A stretch of DNA of 6,729 nt from Desulfobacteraceae bacterium (GTDB taxonomy: Bacteria > Desulfobacterota > DSM-4660 > Desulfatiglandales > B25-G16): NCBI GenBank assembly GCA_030669265.1, contig DAOVDY010000040.1:1-6729 (forward strand). The letters run 5' to 3'. How positions within the stretch are numbered: the first letter of the stretch is position 1; the number at the start of each line of letters is the position of its first letter. This document shows, piece after piece, positions 1 through 6,729 of the stretch. The notes under the pieces are model-generated. The model saw only the letters and a list, made by a program, of their open reading frames with translations. It ran no database searches and was not told the origin of the DNA. The position numbers and the translations under genes were made by a program.

Positions 1-1407
1 GGGAAAAGAGAAAAGCCTGTCAGGTGCAGAGAGATCTTTAATCCATAGAACAAAAGGAGCATGTCTTAGCTCTATTGAGTTCGGTAAGACTCGAAAAAGG
101 GCGAAAAAAACGGGAATCTGGACTATCATGGGCAAACAACCGCCCATGGGGTTAATCTTATATGTTTTATAAAGGCCCATTAGCTGTTTCTGCATCTCTT
201 GCTTATTCCCTTTATATTTCTCTCGTATCTTGGCCATCATAGGTTGAAGCTTCCTCATTTCTTTCATGGATTGATAACTTTTATGGGTAAGGGGCCAAAA
301 TAGTATCTTGATAATAATAGTAAGCAATATGATTGAAATGCCATAATTACCTAAGTATTTATTGAAAAACCTGAGAGTAACCAATAGGGGTTTTGCAATA
401 ATATCAAACCATCCAAAGTTGATAGCCTTCTCGATCTTTTTGTTTAAGGCCTTTAGAATATCGAGATCCCTGGGGCCAAGATAAAGGGTAAAGCTCTCTG
501 TTGCCTTCTGGTGCTGCCTGAGGTTCAGCGAGGGAGTTATGTAAGTTATTCTGACCTCACCATCGGGAAGGGTTGTGCCTTTTACTGTTGCTTTCTTGTC
601 TTCCTCGCTGATTATTGCGGTCATAAAATACGCTTCTTCATAGGCAATCCAGGATATCTGGCCAGAAAATAGCTTGTCTTTTAATTTTTTGACCTTAACC
701 TCTTCTAGTTTGTTGCCAACAAGAAAGGCCATACCCTCAAAAGCATAATAGCTCTTCTTAGTCTGTTGAGGGAAATGGGCCAGCTTTAACAAAAGACTAT
801 CATCAATTATGTATTCAGATCTATTATCAATTATTACTGACAGGTCAATCTTGTAGCTATCAGCATAAAAAACAAACCTTGTTGTTATCCCTATTCCCTG
901 AGGTGATTCCCACTCATAAATCAATTCCTTTGGCTGATCACCTGTTCTGATAGAAATACTCTGGCGATTTACCTTATAAGCAGCCCAGTTAGCGTTGGGT
1001 ATGCTTTGTCCAGAGAATCCAAGATTAAAGCCACATCCATCTTTATTTTTAACGTGAATTAATTCTTTTAAGGGAGCGCCTTTTTCGAGCTTGGACAGGT
1101 AATTACTTAATTTAAAGCTCTTAATGAGAGGACCAGAACCAGAAAAAATAGCCGTATAAAGGTCTGTTTCGACCGTGATATCTCTGGCGTCTCTTTCTGT
1201 CTCTAACATAAGATCCCGCTTTGGGCCTGCGGGCAATGGTCTGTCTTCCAAAGCGGGGTGAAATCGCTCTTCTTGTTGGCTTTGCTCTTTTTTGGGAATC
1301 GACTGTTTCTCAGTTGATTTATCTGTTGGCTTTGGGCCAAATAAAACGGACCAGACAAGGAAGACAAGGAACGATAGACCTAAAGCCAGCAACGTTCTTT
1401 TATCCAT
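1..1407 (-). CDS. yidC: Membrane protein insertase YidC (Oxa1 family), C-terminus outside window
   Basis: YidC inserts and folds inner-membrane proteins, alone or with SecYEG. The frame is open for all 469 codons from the ATG at 1407-1405 to the window edge, so the last roughly 70-80 residues of a typical Gram-negative YidC are missing. Residues 5-21 form the N-terminal membrane segment after MDKRT. Residues about 50-330 form the periplasmic P1 domain characteristic of Gram-negative YidC. The Oxa1 core follows: membrane segment about 356-373 (SIILLTIIIKILFWPL), a charged cytoplasmic helical hairpin about 375-417, then INPMGGCLPMIVQIPVFFAL (418-437) and the motif SIELRHAPFVLWIKDLSA (444-461), closely matching the family. 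The groove arginine appears to be Lys367. TAGGAA (1420-1415) lies 7 nt before the ATG. It sits downstream of rpmH-rnpA-yidD but has its own strong promoter. Identification is secure from motifs and context. Confidence 0.97.
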   Translation of the reverse strand, partial: MDKRTLLALGLSFLVFLVWSVLFGPKPTDKSTEKQSIPKKEQSQQEERFHPALEDRPLPAGPKRDLMLETERDARDITVETDLYTAIFSGSGPLIKSFKLSNYLSKLEKGAPLKELIHVKNKDGCGFNLGFSGQSIPNANWAAYKVNRQSISIRTGDQPKELIYEWESPQGIGITTRFVFYADSYKIDLSVIIDNRSEYIIDDSLLLKLAHFPQQTKKSYYAFEGMAFLVGNKLEEVKVKKLKDKLFSGQISWIAYEEAYFMTAIISEEDKKATVKGTTLPDGEVRITYITPSLNLRQHQKATESFTLYLGPRDLDILKALNKKIEKAINFGWFDIIAKPLLVTLRFFNKYLGNYGISIILLTIIIKILFWPLTHKSYQSMKEMRKLQPMMAKIREKYKGNKQEMQKQLMGLYKTYKINPMGGCLPMIVQIPVFFALFRVLPNSIELRHAPFVLWIKDLSAPDRLFSFP

Positions 1408-1434
1408 AAATAAATTCCTACTTTAAAAAAATAA

Positions 1435-1463
1435 ATTATAATAGCTAATGTTAAAATTATCAA
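1435..1463 (-). promoter_or_regulatory. Near-consensus sigma-70 promoter of yidC
   Basis: On the minus strand a TTGATA -35 box (1463-1458, 5 of 6 consensus) is followed by exactly 17 nt and a perfect TATAAT -10 box (1440-1435). Transcription would start near 1428, giving a leader of about 20 nt that contains the yidC ribosome-binding site. This suggests yidC can be transcribed independently of the upstream rpmH-rnpA-yidD genes. Seen directly in sequence; activity is inferred. Confidence 0.75.
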
Positions 1464-1539
1464 CCTATGCTGCTTCAATGACACATAAAACGTCAAACAA
1501 TTTGCTCAAAATTCAAAAATGCTATTATACGGACGCTTA

Positions 1540-1643
1540 CCCTGTTAGAATGAGTCTGATAAGGGCGCTGTTAGGATATATACGCAGAGGGCAGATTTGT
1601 TCTTCACACGGGGTATAAAGTCCCACTTACAATTCTAACCGGG
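1540..1643. mobile_element. MITE-like 104-bp element with terminal inverted repeats
   Basis: The left end CCCTGTTAGAAT (1540-1551) and right end ATTCTAACCGGG (1632-1643) are inverted repeats matching at 11 of 12 positions. The element is flanked by a direct repeat: CTTA at 1536-1539 and 1644-1647, extendable to GCTTAC at 1535-1540 and 1643-1648, as expected of a target-site duplication. The interior has no plausible ORF, so it would be a non-autonomous miniature element needing a transposase from elsewhere. A partial extra copy of the end motif (CTGTTAGGAT) lies at 1568-1577. It occupies the yidD-yidC gap, abutting the yidD stop codon. I do not recognise a named family; copy number in the genome is unknown. 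Confidence 0.55.
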
Positions 1644-1644
1644 C

Positions 1645-1875
1645 TTACTTGAGAGGATCATAGCCCCCCGGATGAAAGGGATGGCATTTAAGGATCCTTA
1701 TTAAAGCGAGGAACCCTCCTTTTATTATACCGTATTTATTGATGGCGAGGGAGGCATAGGTAGAACAGGTGGGCATAAAGCGGCAAGAGGATGGTATAAA
1801 CGGTGATACTAATACTTGATAAAGTCTAATTAATGAAATTATATAGGCTCGAGGCTTAAAAGAAAGGACCATCAT
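1645..1875 (-). CDS. yidD: Membrane protein insertion efficiency factor YidD
   Basis: YidD is a small inner-membrane-associated protein that helps YidC-dependent insertion of membrane proteins. The 76-residue product has the family hallmarks: an amphipathic N-terminal segment [20 protein letters not shown] (residues 13-32) running into [11 protein letters not shown] with its two cysteines, a central helix, and the C-terminal [13 protein letters not shown]. Length is normal for the family. The start is the first of two adjacent ATG codons (1875 or 1872). It overlaps the end of rnpA by 20 bp in another frame, so its translation is probably coupled to rnpA; an AGGAA lies upstream at 1895-1891 but is rather far (15 nt) from the first ATG. 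The stop codon lies within the direct repeat flanking the MITE-like element. Function is by family homology. Confidence 0.96.
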   Translation of the reverse strand: MMVLSFKPRAYIISLIRLYQVLVSPFIPSSCRFMPTCSTYASLAINKYGIIKGGFLALIRILKCHPFHPGGYDPLK

Positions 1876-2209
1876 TTTTTAGCAGTAAGTTTCCTAACTC
1901 CTCTTGTACCTTAAAAAAGTCGACCGTATTATTTCCTTTTAAAGCAGTAATTATAAGATCGTATCCTTTTGGAATCTGTTGTTTGTTGAGCCTAAAGAAT
2001 TCTCTTATCAGTCGCTTAATCCTGTTTCTTTTTACAGAATTCCCAACCCTTTTACTGACCGTTATACCTAATCTGGTAATAGCCCCTCTGTTTTTTCTTA
2101 TAATAACAACAAAATTTTTAGTATAATACCGTCTCCCGTGAAGCCCTAAAGAAATAAACTCTTTCTTTTTTAATATTCGTTCCTTTCGTTTAAAAGAAAA
2201 TAATCCCAT
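1856..2209 (-). CDS. rnpA: Ribonuclease P protein component
   Basis: RnpA is the basic protein subunit of RNase P; it binds the catalytic RNA and improves recognition of the 5' leader of precursor tRNAs. The 117-residue protein is of typical length and strongly basic. The signature RNR region reads [20 protein letters not shown] (residues 54-73), preceded by the beta-sheet stretch LGITVSKR and followed by GYDLIITAL (82-90). The N-terminus [18 protein letters not shown] is typical. The ATG at 2209 is the only choice: an in-frame TAA lies four codons upstream (2221-2219). No good Shine-Dalgarno is visible, and a small hairpin (2220-2232) sits where one would be expected. It lies 67 bp after rpmH and overlaps yidD by 20 bp, the conserved arrangement of this cluster. 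The RNA partner (rnpB) is not in the window. Confidence 0.97.
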   Translation of the reverse strand: MGLFSFKRKERILKKKEFISLGLHGRRYYTKNFVVIIRKNRGAITRLGITVSKRVGNSVKRNRIKRLIREFFRLNKQQIPKGYDLIITALKGNNTVDFFKVQEELGNLLLKNDGPFF

Positions 2210-2219
2210 CTTAAAAGCT

Positions 2220-2232
2220 TATCGCTACGATA
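2220..2232. repeat. Small hairpin in front of the rnpA start codon
   Basis: A 5-bp perfect stem TATCG/CGATA with a 3-nt loop (2220-2224 pairing with 2228-2232) lies 11 nt before the rnpA ATG, where a Shine-Dalgarno would normally be. It could lower rnpA initiation relative to rpmH in the shared transcript. A stem this short may also be chance. Confidence 0.3.
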
Positions 2233-2276
2233 TGGGCAAAACCCAACCCGTATAACATGCTGCTACATTTAATATT

Positions 2277-2411
2277 TTAAACAGAAAGTCTTTTTCGGCC
2301 TTTTGCCCTCCTTTTCTTTATCACATTTATACCACCCTTACTGCTCATTCTGGCCCGAAAACCGTGTGTACGAGATCTTTTTATGTTGCTTGGCTGAAAT
2401 GTTCGTTTCAT
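2277..2411 (-). CDS. rpmH: 50S ribosomal protein L34
   Basis: This 44-residue, highly basic protein is bacterial L34 of the large ribosomal subunit. It starts [20 protein letters not shown] and ends [13 protein letters not shown], both hallmarks of the family, with the usual length of 44-47 residues. The ATG at 2411-2409 and TAA at 2279-2277 bound the frame. AAAGG at 2427-2423 lies 11 nt before the start as a weak ribosome-binding site. The mid-region [11 protein letters not shown] differs slightly from the common KGGR-type sequence. It is the first gene of the rpmH-rnpA-yidD operon, immediately downstream of a TTGACA-type promoter. In many bacteria its divergent neighbour is dnaA; here it is mreB. 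Confidence 0.97.
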   Translation of the reverse strand: MKRTFQPSNIKRSRTHGFRARMSSKGGINVIKKRRAKGRKRLSV

Positions 2412-2445
2412 AAATCAACGTGCCTTTAATAAAAAATCGATAATT

Positions 2446-2475
2446 GTAATAATCATAGGTTATCTAAGTTGTCAA
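2446..2475 (-). promoter_or_regulatory. Candidate promoter of the rpmH-rnpA-yidD operon
   Basis: On the minus strand a perfect -35 box TTGACA (2475-2470) is followed after 18 nt by TATTAC (2451-2446), 4 of 6 to the -10 consensus. A start near 2439 would give a leader of about 28 nt before the rpmH ATG. The -35 box lies on the same bases as the candidate -35 box of the divergent mreB promoter. A TACAAT (2448-2443) is a better -10 but lies 21 nt from the -35. Confidence 0.5.
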
Positions 2476-2496
2476 GATAAAAGAGTCCTGTAAAGT
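2469..2496 (+). promoter_or_regulatory. Candidate promoter of the mreBCD-mrdA operon
   Basis: TTGTCA (2469-2474, 5 of 6 to the -35 consensus) is followed after 16 nt by TAAAGT (2491-2496, 4 of 6 to the -10 consensus). A start near 2503 would leave a leader of about 70 nt before mreB. A second possibility is TTGATA (2506-2511) with TATGTA (2529-2534) at 17-nt spacing, which is weaker at -10. Neither is strong; the whole leader is AT-rich, so assignment is tentative. Confidence 0.35.
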
Positions 2497-2551
2497 ATTT
2501 TATATTTGATAAATCTTGTAAAATTAATTATGTATGGTAGGTTAGAAATAA

Positions 2552-3607
<1,056 letters not shown>

Positions 3608-3631
3608 TCAAAACGGTTAGGTTTAAAATAA

Positions 3632-4474
3632 TTGACCATTTTTTTAGAGCATAGGGCAAAATGGATTTCCTATCTTTTTATTCTCCTATCCCTAATCCTG
3701 CTGTCTCTCAGTATTGGCAAGGGACGGGAATGGAATCCTGCAGAAAAGCTTGCGATTGAGATTACTGCACCCTTTCAAAAATTTTTTATCGGGACAATAT
3801 CCACAGCAAAGGATATATGGAAGAATTATTTTTTTTTAGTTGAGACCCGCCAAGAAAATTTGCGTCTCAACAAAAAGATAGACCTCCTCGAGATAGAAAA
3901 CAGCAGGTATCAAGAACTATTGTTGACTAACCAGCGCCTGCAACAACTCCTTAAATTTCAACAAAACACCGAAGAGACTTTTTTGCCAGCTAGAGTGATT
4001 GGATGGGATTCAAGCGTTTTGTTTAAATCCATAATTATTGGTAGAGGGGAAAACGATGGTCTTAAGATAAACATGCCGGTGGTTAATTCAAAAGGCGTTA
4101 TTGGAAGAACGGTTTCTGTCTCTCATAATTACACCCAGGTATTATTGATTACAGATCAAAACAGTGCTGTCGATGGATTGGTTCAGAGATCAAGATGCAG
4201 AGGAATGCTTAAAGGAAGAGGATTAAGTGAATGCTCTTTTGATTATGTAATAAAGGCATGTGATATAGAAACAGGTGACGCAATTGTAACCTCAGGATTG
4301 GGAAGGACGTTTCCTAAAGGCCTTTATCTGGGCACAGTTAAAAAGATAAAGGATTCTCCTGATAAGCTATTCAAGGATGTAATGGTAGCTCCAGCTGTAG
4401 ATTTCTCAAAATTGGAAGAAGTTCTCGTAATTTTGAGATCAGGTTTTGTGCCGGGGGCAAGCATTGATGATTGA
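3632..4474 (+). CDS. mreC: Rod shape-determining protein MreC
   Basis: MreC is a bitopic inner-membrane protein whose periplasmic part binds and activates PBP2-RodA and links them to MreB. The 280-residue product has a short cytoplasmic N-terminus, a membrane segment at about 11-29 (WISYLFILLSLILLSLSIG), a probable coiled coil at about 70-108 (ETRQENLRLNKKIDLLEIEN and following), and the MreC beta-barrel domain at about 118-270. The latter contains GVIGRTVSVSHNYTQVLLIT (155-174) and GDAIVTSGLGRTFPKGLYLG (215-234). The start is TTG at 3632: a TAA directly precedes it in frame and no ATG or GTG follows before the membrane helix. TTAGG (3617-3621) is a weak site 10 nt upstream. A run of nine T (3829-3837) lies in the coding sequence. 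An 11-bp direct repeat overlaps both the start and stop codons. Confidence 0.96.
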   Translation: MTIFLEHRAKWISYLFILLSLILLSLSIGKGREWNPAEKLAIEITAPFQKFFIGTISTAKDIWKNYFFLVETRQENLRLNKKIDLLEIENSRYQELLLTNQRLQQLLKFQQNTEETFLPARVIGWDSSVLFKSIIIGRGENDGLKINMPVVNSKGVIGRTVSVSHNYTQVLLITDQNSAVDGLVQRSRCRGMLKGRGLSECSFDYVIKACDIETGDAIVTSGLGRTFPKGLYLGTVKKIKDSPDKLFKDVMVAPAVDFSKLEEVLVILRSGFVPGASIDD

Positions 4475-4570
4475 CCATTTAAGGAACGGATCCATTTTTG
4501 AGGAAAGCTTTAAATCCTGTTCGCAAGAAAATCGGCAATCTAAAATGCACGACATTAAGCCCTTCGATTC

Positions 4571-4592
4571 ATAAGTTCGATAGCGAACTTAT
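4571..4592. repeat. Perfect hairpin, 9-bp stem and 4-nt loop
   Basis: ATAAGTTCG (4571-4579) and CGAACTTAT (4584-4592) are exact reverse complements separated by ATAG. In the mre transcript this would fold into a stem-loop between mreC and mreD. No U-tract follows, so it is more likely a repeat-element arm or an mRNA-stability stem than a terminator. Confidence 0.7.
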
Positions 4593-4598
4593 TTAGAC

Positions 4599-4618
4599 TT
4601 CGGCTGAGCTCAGTCGAA
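4599..4618. repeat. 20-bp near-perfect palindrome around CTGAGCTCAG
   Basis: TTCG-G-CTGAGCTCAG-T-CGAA is self-complementary except for one G/T pair, which would be a G-U wobble in RNA. The centre CTGAGCTCAG is a perfect 10-bp palindrome. Short palindromes of this style are commonly dispersed in bacterial genomes; whether this one is repeated elsewhere cannot be seen here. Confidence 0.65.
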
Positions 4619-4668
4619 ACCCTCAGGACTCAGTGTTCAGTGAGCAACATTGCTGAAGCAAGCGGTCA

Positions 4669-4686
4669 AAATACGTCACCGTATTT
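4669..4686. repeat. Perfect hairpin, 7-bp stem, near mreD start
   Basis: AAATACG (4669-4675) and CGTATTT (4680-4686) are exact reverse complements with a TCAC loop. The stem ends 26 nt before the mreD GTG, just upstream of its ribosome-binding site, and closes the palindrome-rich cluster on the right. Confidence 0.6.
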
Positions 4687-4712
4687 GAAGATTGAAGCAC
4701 TAAGGTATAGGA

Positions 4713-5276
4713 GTGAAGATCAGTAAATTTTTTAAGTTATGGAAAGAAGACAGGATATTTTTCTATCCTTTAATCTGGTTGACATGTGGTTTTTTTGTAA
4801 TTTTAAGAGGAAGCATAAACCATCTTTTAAGGATCGAATGGTTAGATCTTGATATAATCCCTATCTTCCTGATATATCTCGTCGCAAGAGATCAAAATTA
4901 TAAGGCGAGCTGTCTCGCTTTTTTTATGGGGCTATTGACAGATATATTTGCTCCATGTCAGCTTGGTTTGTTCGCTTTTACCTATTCTGCTATTCTTCTT
5001 GTAGTTAATCATTTTCGACGATTTTTGGATCTCAACAATATCAAGACCTCAATTTTATTGGTGGTCTTTTTTCTTTTGGCTAAGTTGTCTTTTCTCCTGA
5101 TTGTAATGAGATTTTTCCCTATAAGGCAATTTATTGGCTTGATTCCTTTTGTTTTATTATCAGTTTCCATTGTAATAACAAGCCTGATTACCCCATTTTT
5201 ATTTTATTTCCTAAATCTTCTGAGAGGACAAGAGAGCCAGGATCACGCCCAAACAGGATCCCCAGCATATTTATAG
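4713..5276 (+). CDS. mreD: Rod shape-determining protein MreD
   Basis: MreD is a polytopic inner-membrane protein that works with MreC in the elongasome. The 187-residue product is very hydrophobic, with about five to six membrane segments (roughly 16-32, 46-60, 65-80, 86-100, 112-132 and 141-169). The family region LDLDIIPIFLIYLVARDQNY (44-63) followed by LAFFMGLLTDIFAPCQLGLF (68-87) carries the G-x3-D-x5-G pattern typical of MreD. The start is GTG at 4713, with AAGG (4702-4705) 7 nt upstream; the N-terminus MKISKFFKLWKEDR is short and basic. It lies after an unusually long 238-bp spacer from mreC, and 20 bp ahead of mrdA. Identification rests on topology, the motif and operon position. Confidence 0.93.
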   Translation: MKISKFFKLWKEDRIFFYPLIWLTCGFFVILRGSINHLLRIEWLDLDIIPIFLIYLVARDQNYKASCLAFFMGLLTDIFAPCQLGLFAFTYSAILLVVNHFRRFLDLNNIKTSILLVVFFLLAKLSFLLIVMRFFPIRQFIGLIPFVLLSVSIVITSLITPFLFYFLNLLRGQESQDHAQTGSPAYL

Positions 5277-5296
5277 CCATTTTTGAGGGATAATTC

Positions 5297-6729
5297 ATGA
5301 TATGGCGTTCAAAGATTAATCCTATAGAAGCCGAAATATATCAGAAAAGACTAAAAACGTTGACTCTCTTTGTCCTTATTGTGGTTGGTGTTTTGTTTGT
5401 ACGATTGTGGTTTTTACAAATCATTAGCGGGGCCACATATAGGAGAAAATCAGAGAGCAATAGAATAGATTTAAGAGATATTTTACCTGTGCGAGGAATG
5501 GTTTTTGACAGAAACGGTGAGCTTTTAGTCGATAACAGAGCATCCTTTGCCGTAGGCGTGATCCCAGAGGATATTAAAAATCTTGATGGGTTAATAGATG
5601 ATATCAGTAGATTGATAGAAATCGATAGCCTATCAGCTAAAAAAACGATAAATGAGGGCTTAAGACGGAACCCATTTAATCCTGTTTACATTAAAAAAGG
5701 CCTCACAAGAGATGAGTTAGCCAGAATAGAAACTAATATTTTTCACATGCCAGGCGTAATTATCGAAGTAAAGCCAAAAAGGCATTATATATATGGTCCC
5801 TTTGCTTCCCATCTCATCGGCTACCTTGGGGAAATTGACAAAGGACAGCTTAATAAGGAAGGATATAAAAGGAACAAGACCGGTGATTTTGTGGGCAAAT
5901 TCGGCATAGAAAAAAAATGGCAAAGATATTTAAATGGTGTTAGGGGAGGACAACAGATTGAGGTAGATGCAGCGGGAAGAAGATTACGGGTATTATACCA
6001 AAAGGCGGCAGAGCCAGGGTTTAATGTTTATTTAACAATAGACAAAGATCTTCAAATGTTGGCAGAATATTCCCTCGAGAACAGAGCAGGCGCTATTGTT
6101 GCCATGAATCCAATGACTGGAGAGGTATTGGCTATGGCAAGTAGACCAAGTTTTAATCCTAATGACTTTGCCACAGGGATGGACGAGAAGGTATGGAAAA
6201 GATTGGTTTCTAACCTTCGCTTTCCACTACAAAACAGGGTAATCTCAGGGCAGTATCCACCAAGTTCTCTTTTTAAGATAGTCGTAGCCATAGCAGGATT
6301 AGAAGAAGGAGTTATTGATCCATATGAAAAGATTTATTGCAGAGGAAGCTATAGCTTTAGAGGAAGGGCATATCGTGATTGGAAAGAGGAAGGGCATGGC
6401 TATGTTGATTTACACAGGGCATTAGTTGAATCATGCGATGTCTACTTTTATAAAATGGGCCAGAAGATAGGGATTGATACTATTGCACGATATGCCAAGA
6501 GCCTTGGCCTTGGTTCTAAAACAGGCCTTCAATTAGGAGACGAAAAAATAGGGCTTATCCCAAATAAGGCCTGGAAATTGAGACGATGGCATATTCCATG
6601 GCAGGAAGGGGAGACATTGTCTGTGGCGGTTGGCCAAAGCTTTACTCTTATAACGCCTATTCAAATGTTAAGATTTGTATCAGCCCTTTTTAATGGGGGC
6701 ATTCTTTTTAGACCACATGTAACGAAAGG
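5297..6729 (+). CDS. mrdA: Penicillin-binding protein 2 (peptidoglycan D,D-transpeptidase), C-terminus outside window
   Basis: PBP2 is the class B transpeptidase that crosslinks peptidoglycan during elongation, partnered by RodA and activated by MreC. The 477 visible residues start at ATG 5297, with GAGGGA (5285-5290) 6 nt upstream. A single membrane anchor spans about 21-40. The pedestal domain has the LPVRGMVFDRNGELLVDNRA motif (63-82). GKFGIEKKWQRYLNG follows mid-protein, and the transpeptidase domain begins near AGAIVAMNPMTGEVLAMAS (about 264-282). The catalytic SxxK is YPPSSLFK, with nucleophile Ser324 and Lys327, and the second motif is Ser379-Cys380-Asp381 (SCDVYFYKMG), 55 residues on, as in E. 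coli PBP2. The KTG motif would lie roughly 60 residues beyond the window edge. The frame is intact to the edge; rodA is the expected next gene. Confidence 0.96.
   Translation, partial: MIWRSKINPIEAEIYQKRLKTLTLFVLIVVGVLFVRLWFLQIISGATYRRKSESNRIDLRDILPVRGMVFDRNGELLVDNRASFAVGVIPEDIKNLDGLIDDISRLIEIDSLSAKKTINEGLRRNPFNPVYIKKGLTRDELARIETNIFHMPGVIIEVKPKRHYIYGPFASHLIGYLGEIDKGQLNKEGYKRNKTGDFVGKFGIEKKWQRYLNGVRGGQQIEVDAAGRRLRVLYQKAAEPGFNVYLTIDKDLQMLAEYSLENRAGAIVAMNPMTGEVLAMASRPSFNPNDFATGMDEKVWKRLVSNLRFPLQNRVISGQYPPSSLFKIVVAIAGLEEGVIDPYEKIYCRGSYSFRGRAYRDWKEEGHGYVDLHRALVESCDVYFYKMGQKIGIDTIARYAKSLGLGSKTGLQLGDEKIGLIPNKAWKLRRWHIPWQEGETLSVAVGQSFTLITPIQMLRFVSALFNGGILFRPHVTK

Larger units (their letters stand above)
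4475..4712. other. Noncoding mreC-mreD spacer rich in palindromes
   Basis: This 238-bp stretch has no supportable gene; the longest ATG-led frame is a few codons. The first part (4475-4565) is plain AT-rich sequence containing CCATTTTTGAGG (4492-4503), which is repeated exactly in front of mrdA. The second part (about 4566-4690) carries a chain of inverted repeats and repeated CTCAG motifs (4609-4613, 4622-4626, 4629-4633), including overlapping small palindromes around 4644-4661. No stem is followed by a run of T, so none looks like an intrinsic terminator. mreC and mreD are normally separated by few bases or overlap, so I infer inserted or accumulated repeat DNA. Confidence 0.6.

Noticed and set aside
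1400..1408. TTATCCATA, one base from the DnaA-box consensus, at the yidC start
   Set aside because: It is isolated, lies within the start region of yidC, and there is no box cluster, AT-rich unwinding region or dnaA gene; not evidence for an origin.
1221..1409. Plus-strand open frame of 62 codons
   Set aside because: Lies entirely antisense to the well-supported yidC N-terminal region, with no family features.
1524..1529. Second TATAAT on the minus strand upstream of yidC
   Set aside because: No acceptable -35 box lies 15-19 nt upstream; the promoter at 1435-1463 is far better.
2439..2464. GATAA...TTATC inverted repeat with Fur-like pieces over the candidate rpmH promoter
   Set aside because: Only 5-bp arms in very AT-rich DNA and poor overall match to a Fur box; too weak to call an operator.
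4571..4618. Stem-loops after mreC as a transcription terminator
   Set aside because: None is followed by a T-tract and the downstream mreD and mrdA belong to the same pathway, so termination here is not supported.
5717..6291. Two minus-strand frames opposite mrdA
   Set aside because: Antisense to an intact PBP2 frame carrying conserved catalytic motifs; no evidence of their own.

Overview
The window looks like a piece of an AT-rich, Gram-negative bacterial chromosome carrying core housekeeping genes. Gram-negative is supported by a YidC with a large periplasmic P1-type domain and by a complete MreB/MreC/MreD/PBP2 elongation set. Protein style (MreB N-terminus, L34, RnpA) is reminiscent of deltaproteobacterial (Desulfobacterota-like) lineages or a neighbouring phylum, but that placement is a low-confidence impression.

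Two operons diverge from a 161-bp intergenic region (2412-2572). On the minus strand run rpmH (ribosomal protein L34, missed by a simple length cut-off because it has only 44 codons), rnpA (RNase P protein), yidD (overlapping rnpA by 20 bp) and, after a 237-bp gap, yidC, whose C-terminus runs off the left edge. This is the classical rpmH-rnpA-yidD-yidC cluster. On the plus strand run mreB, mreC, mreD and mrdA (PBP2, running off the right edge), the rod-shape elongation machinery: MreB filaments under the membrane, MreC/MreD bridging it, and the PBP2 transpeptidase crosslinking new wall. YidC/YidD serve insertion of membrane proteins, so the two halves share an envelope-biogenesis theme.

The noncoding stretches hold the most noteworthy signals. 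The yidD-yidC gap contains a 104-bp element with 12-bp terminal inverted repeats (11/12 matching) flanked by a short direct repeat that includes the yidD stop codon, i.e. a MITE-like insertion. It is followed by a near-consensus sigma-70 promoter for yidC. The rpmH/mreB intergenic region has candidate promoters whose -35 boxes lie on the same 7 bp on opposite strands. The 238-bp mreC-mreD gap, unusually long for this operon, is full of short palindromes and looks like a cluster of dispersed palindromic repeats. The genes are otherwise ordinary; I see no sign of an undescribed multi-gene system, CRISPR array, tRNA or rRNA here.
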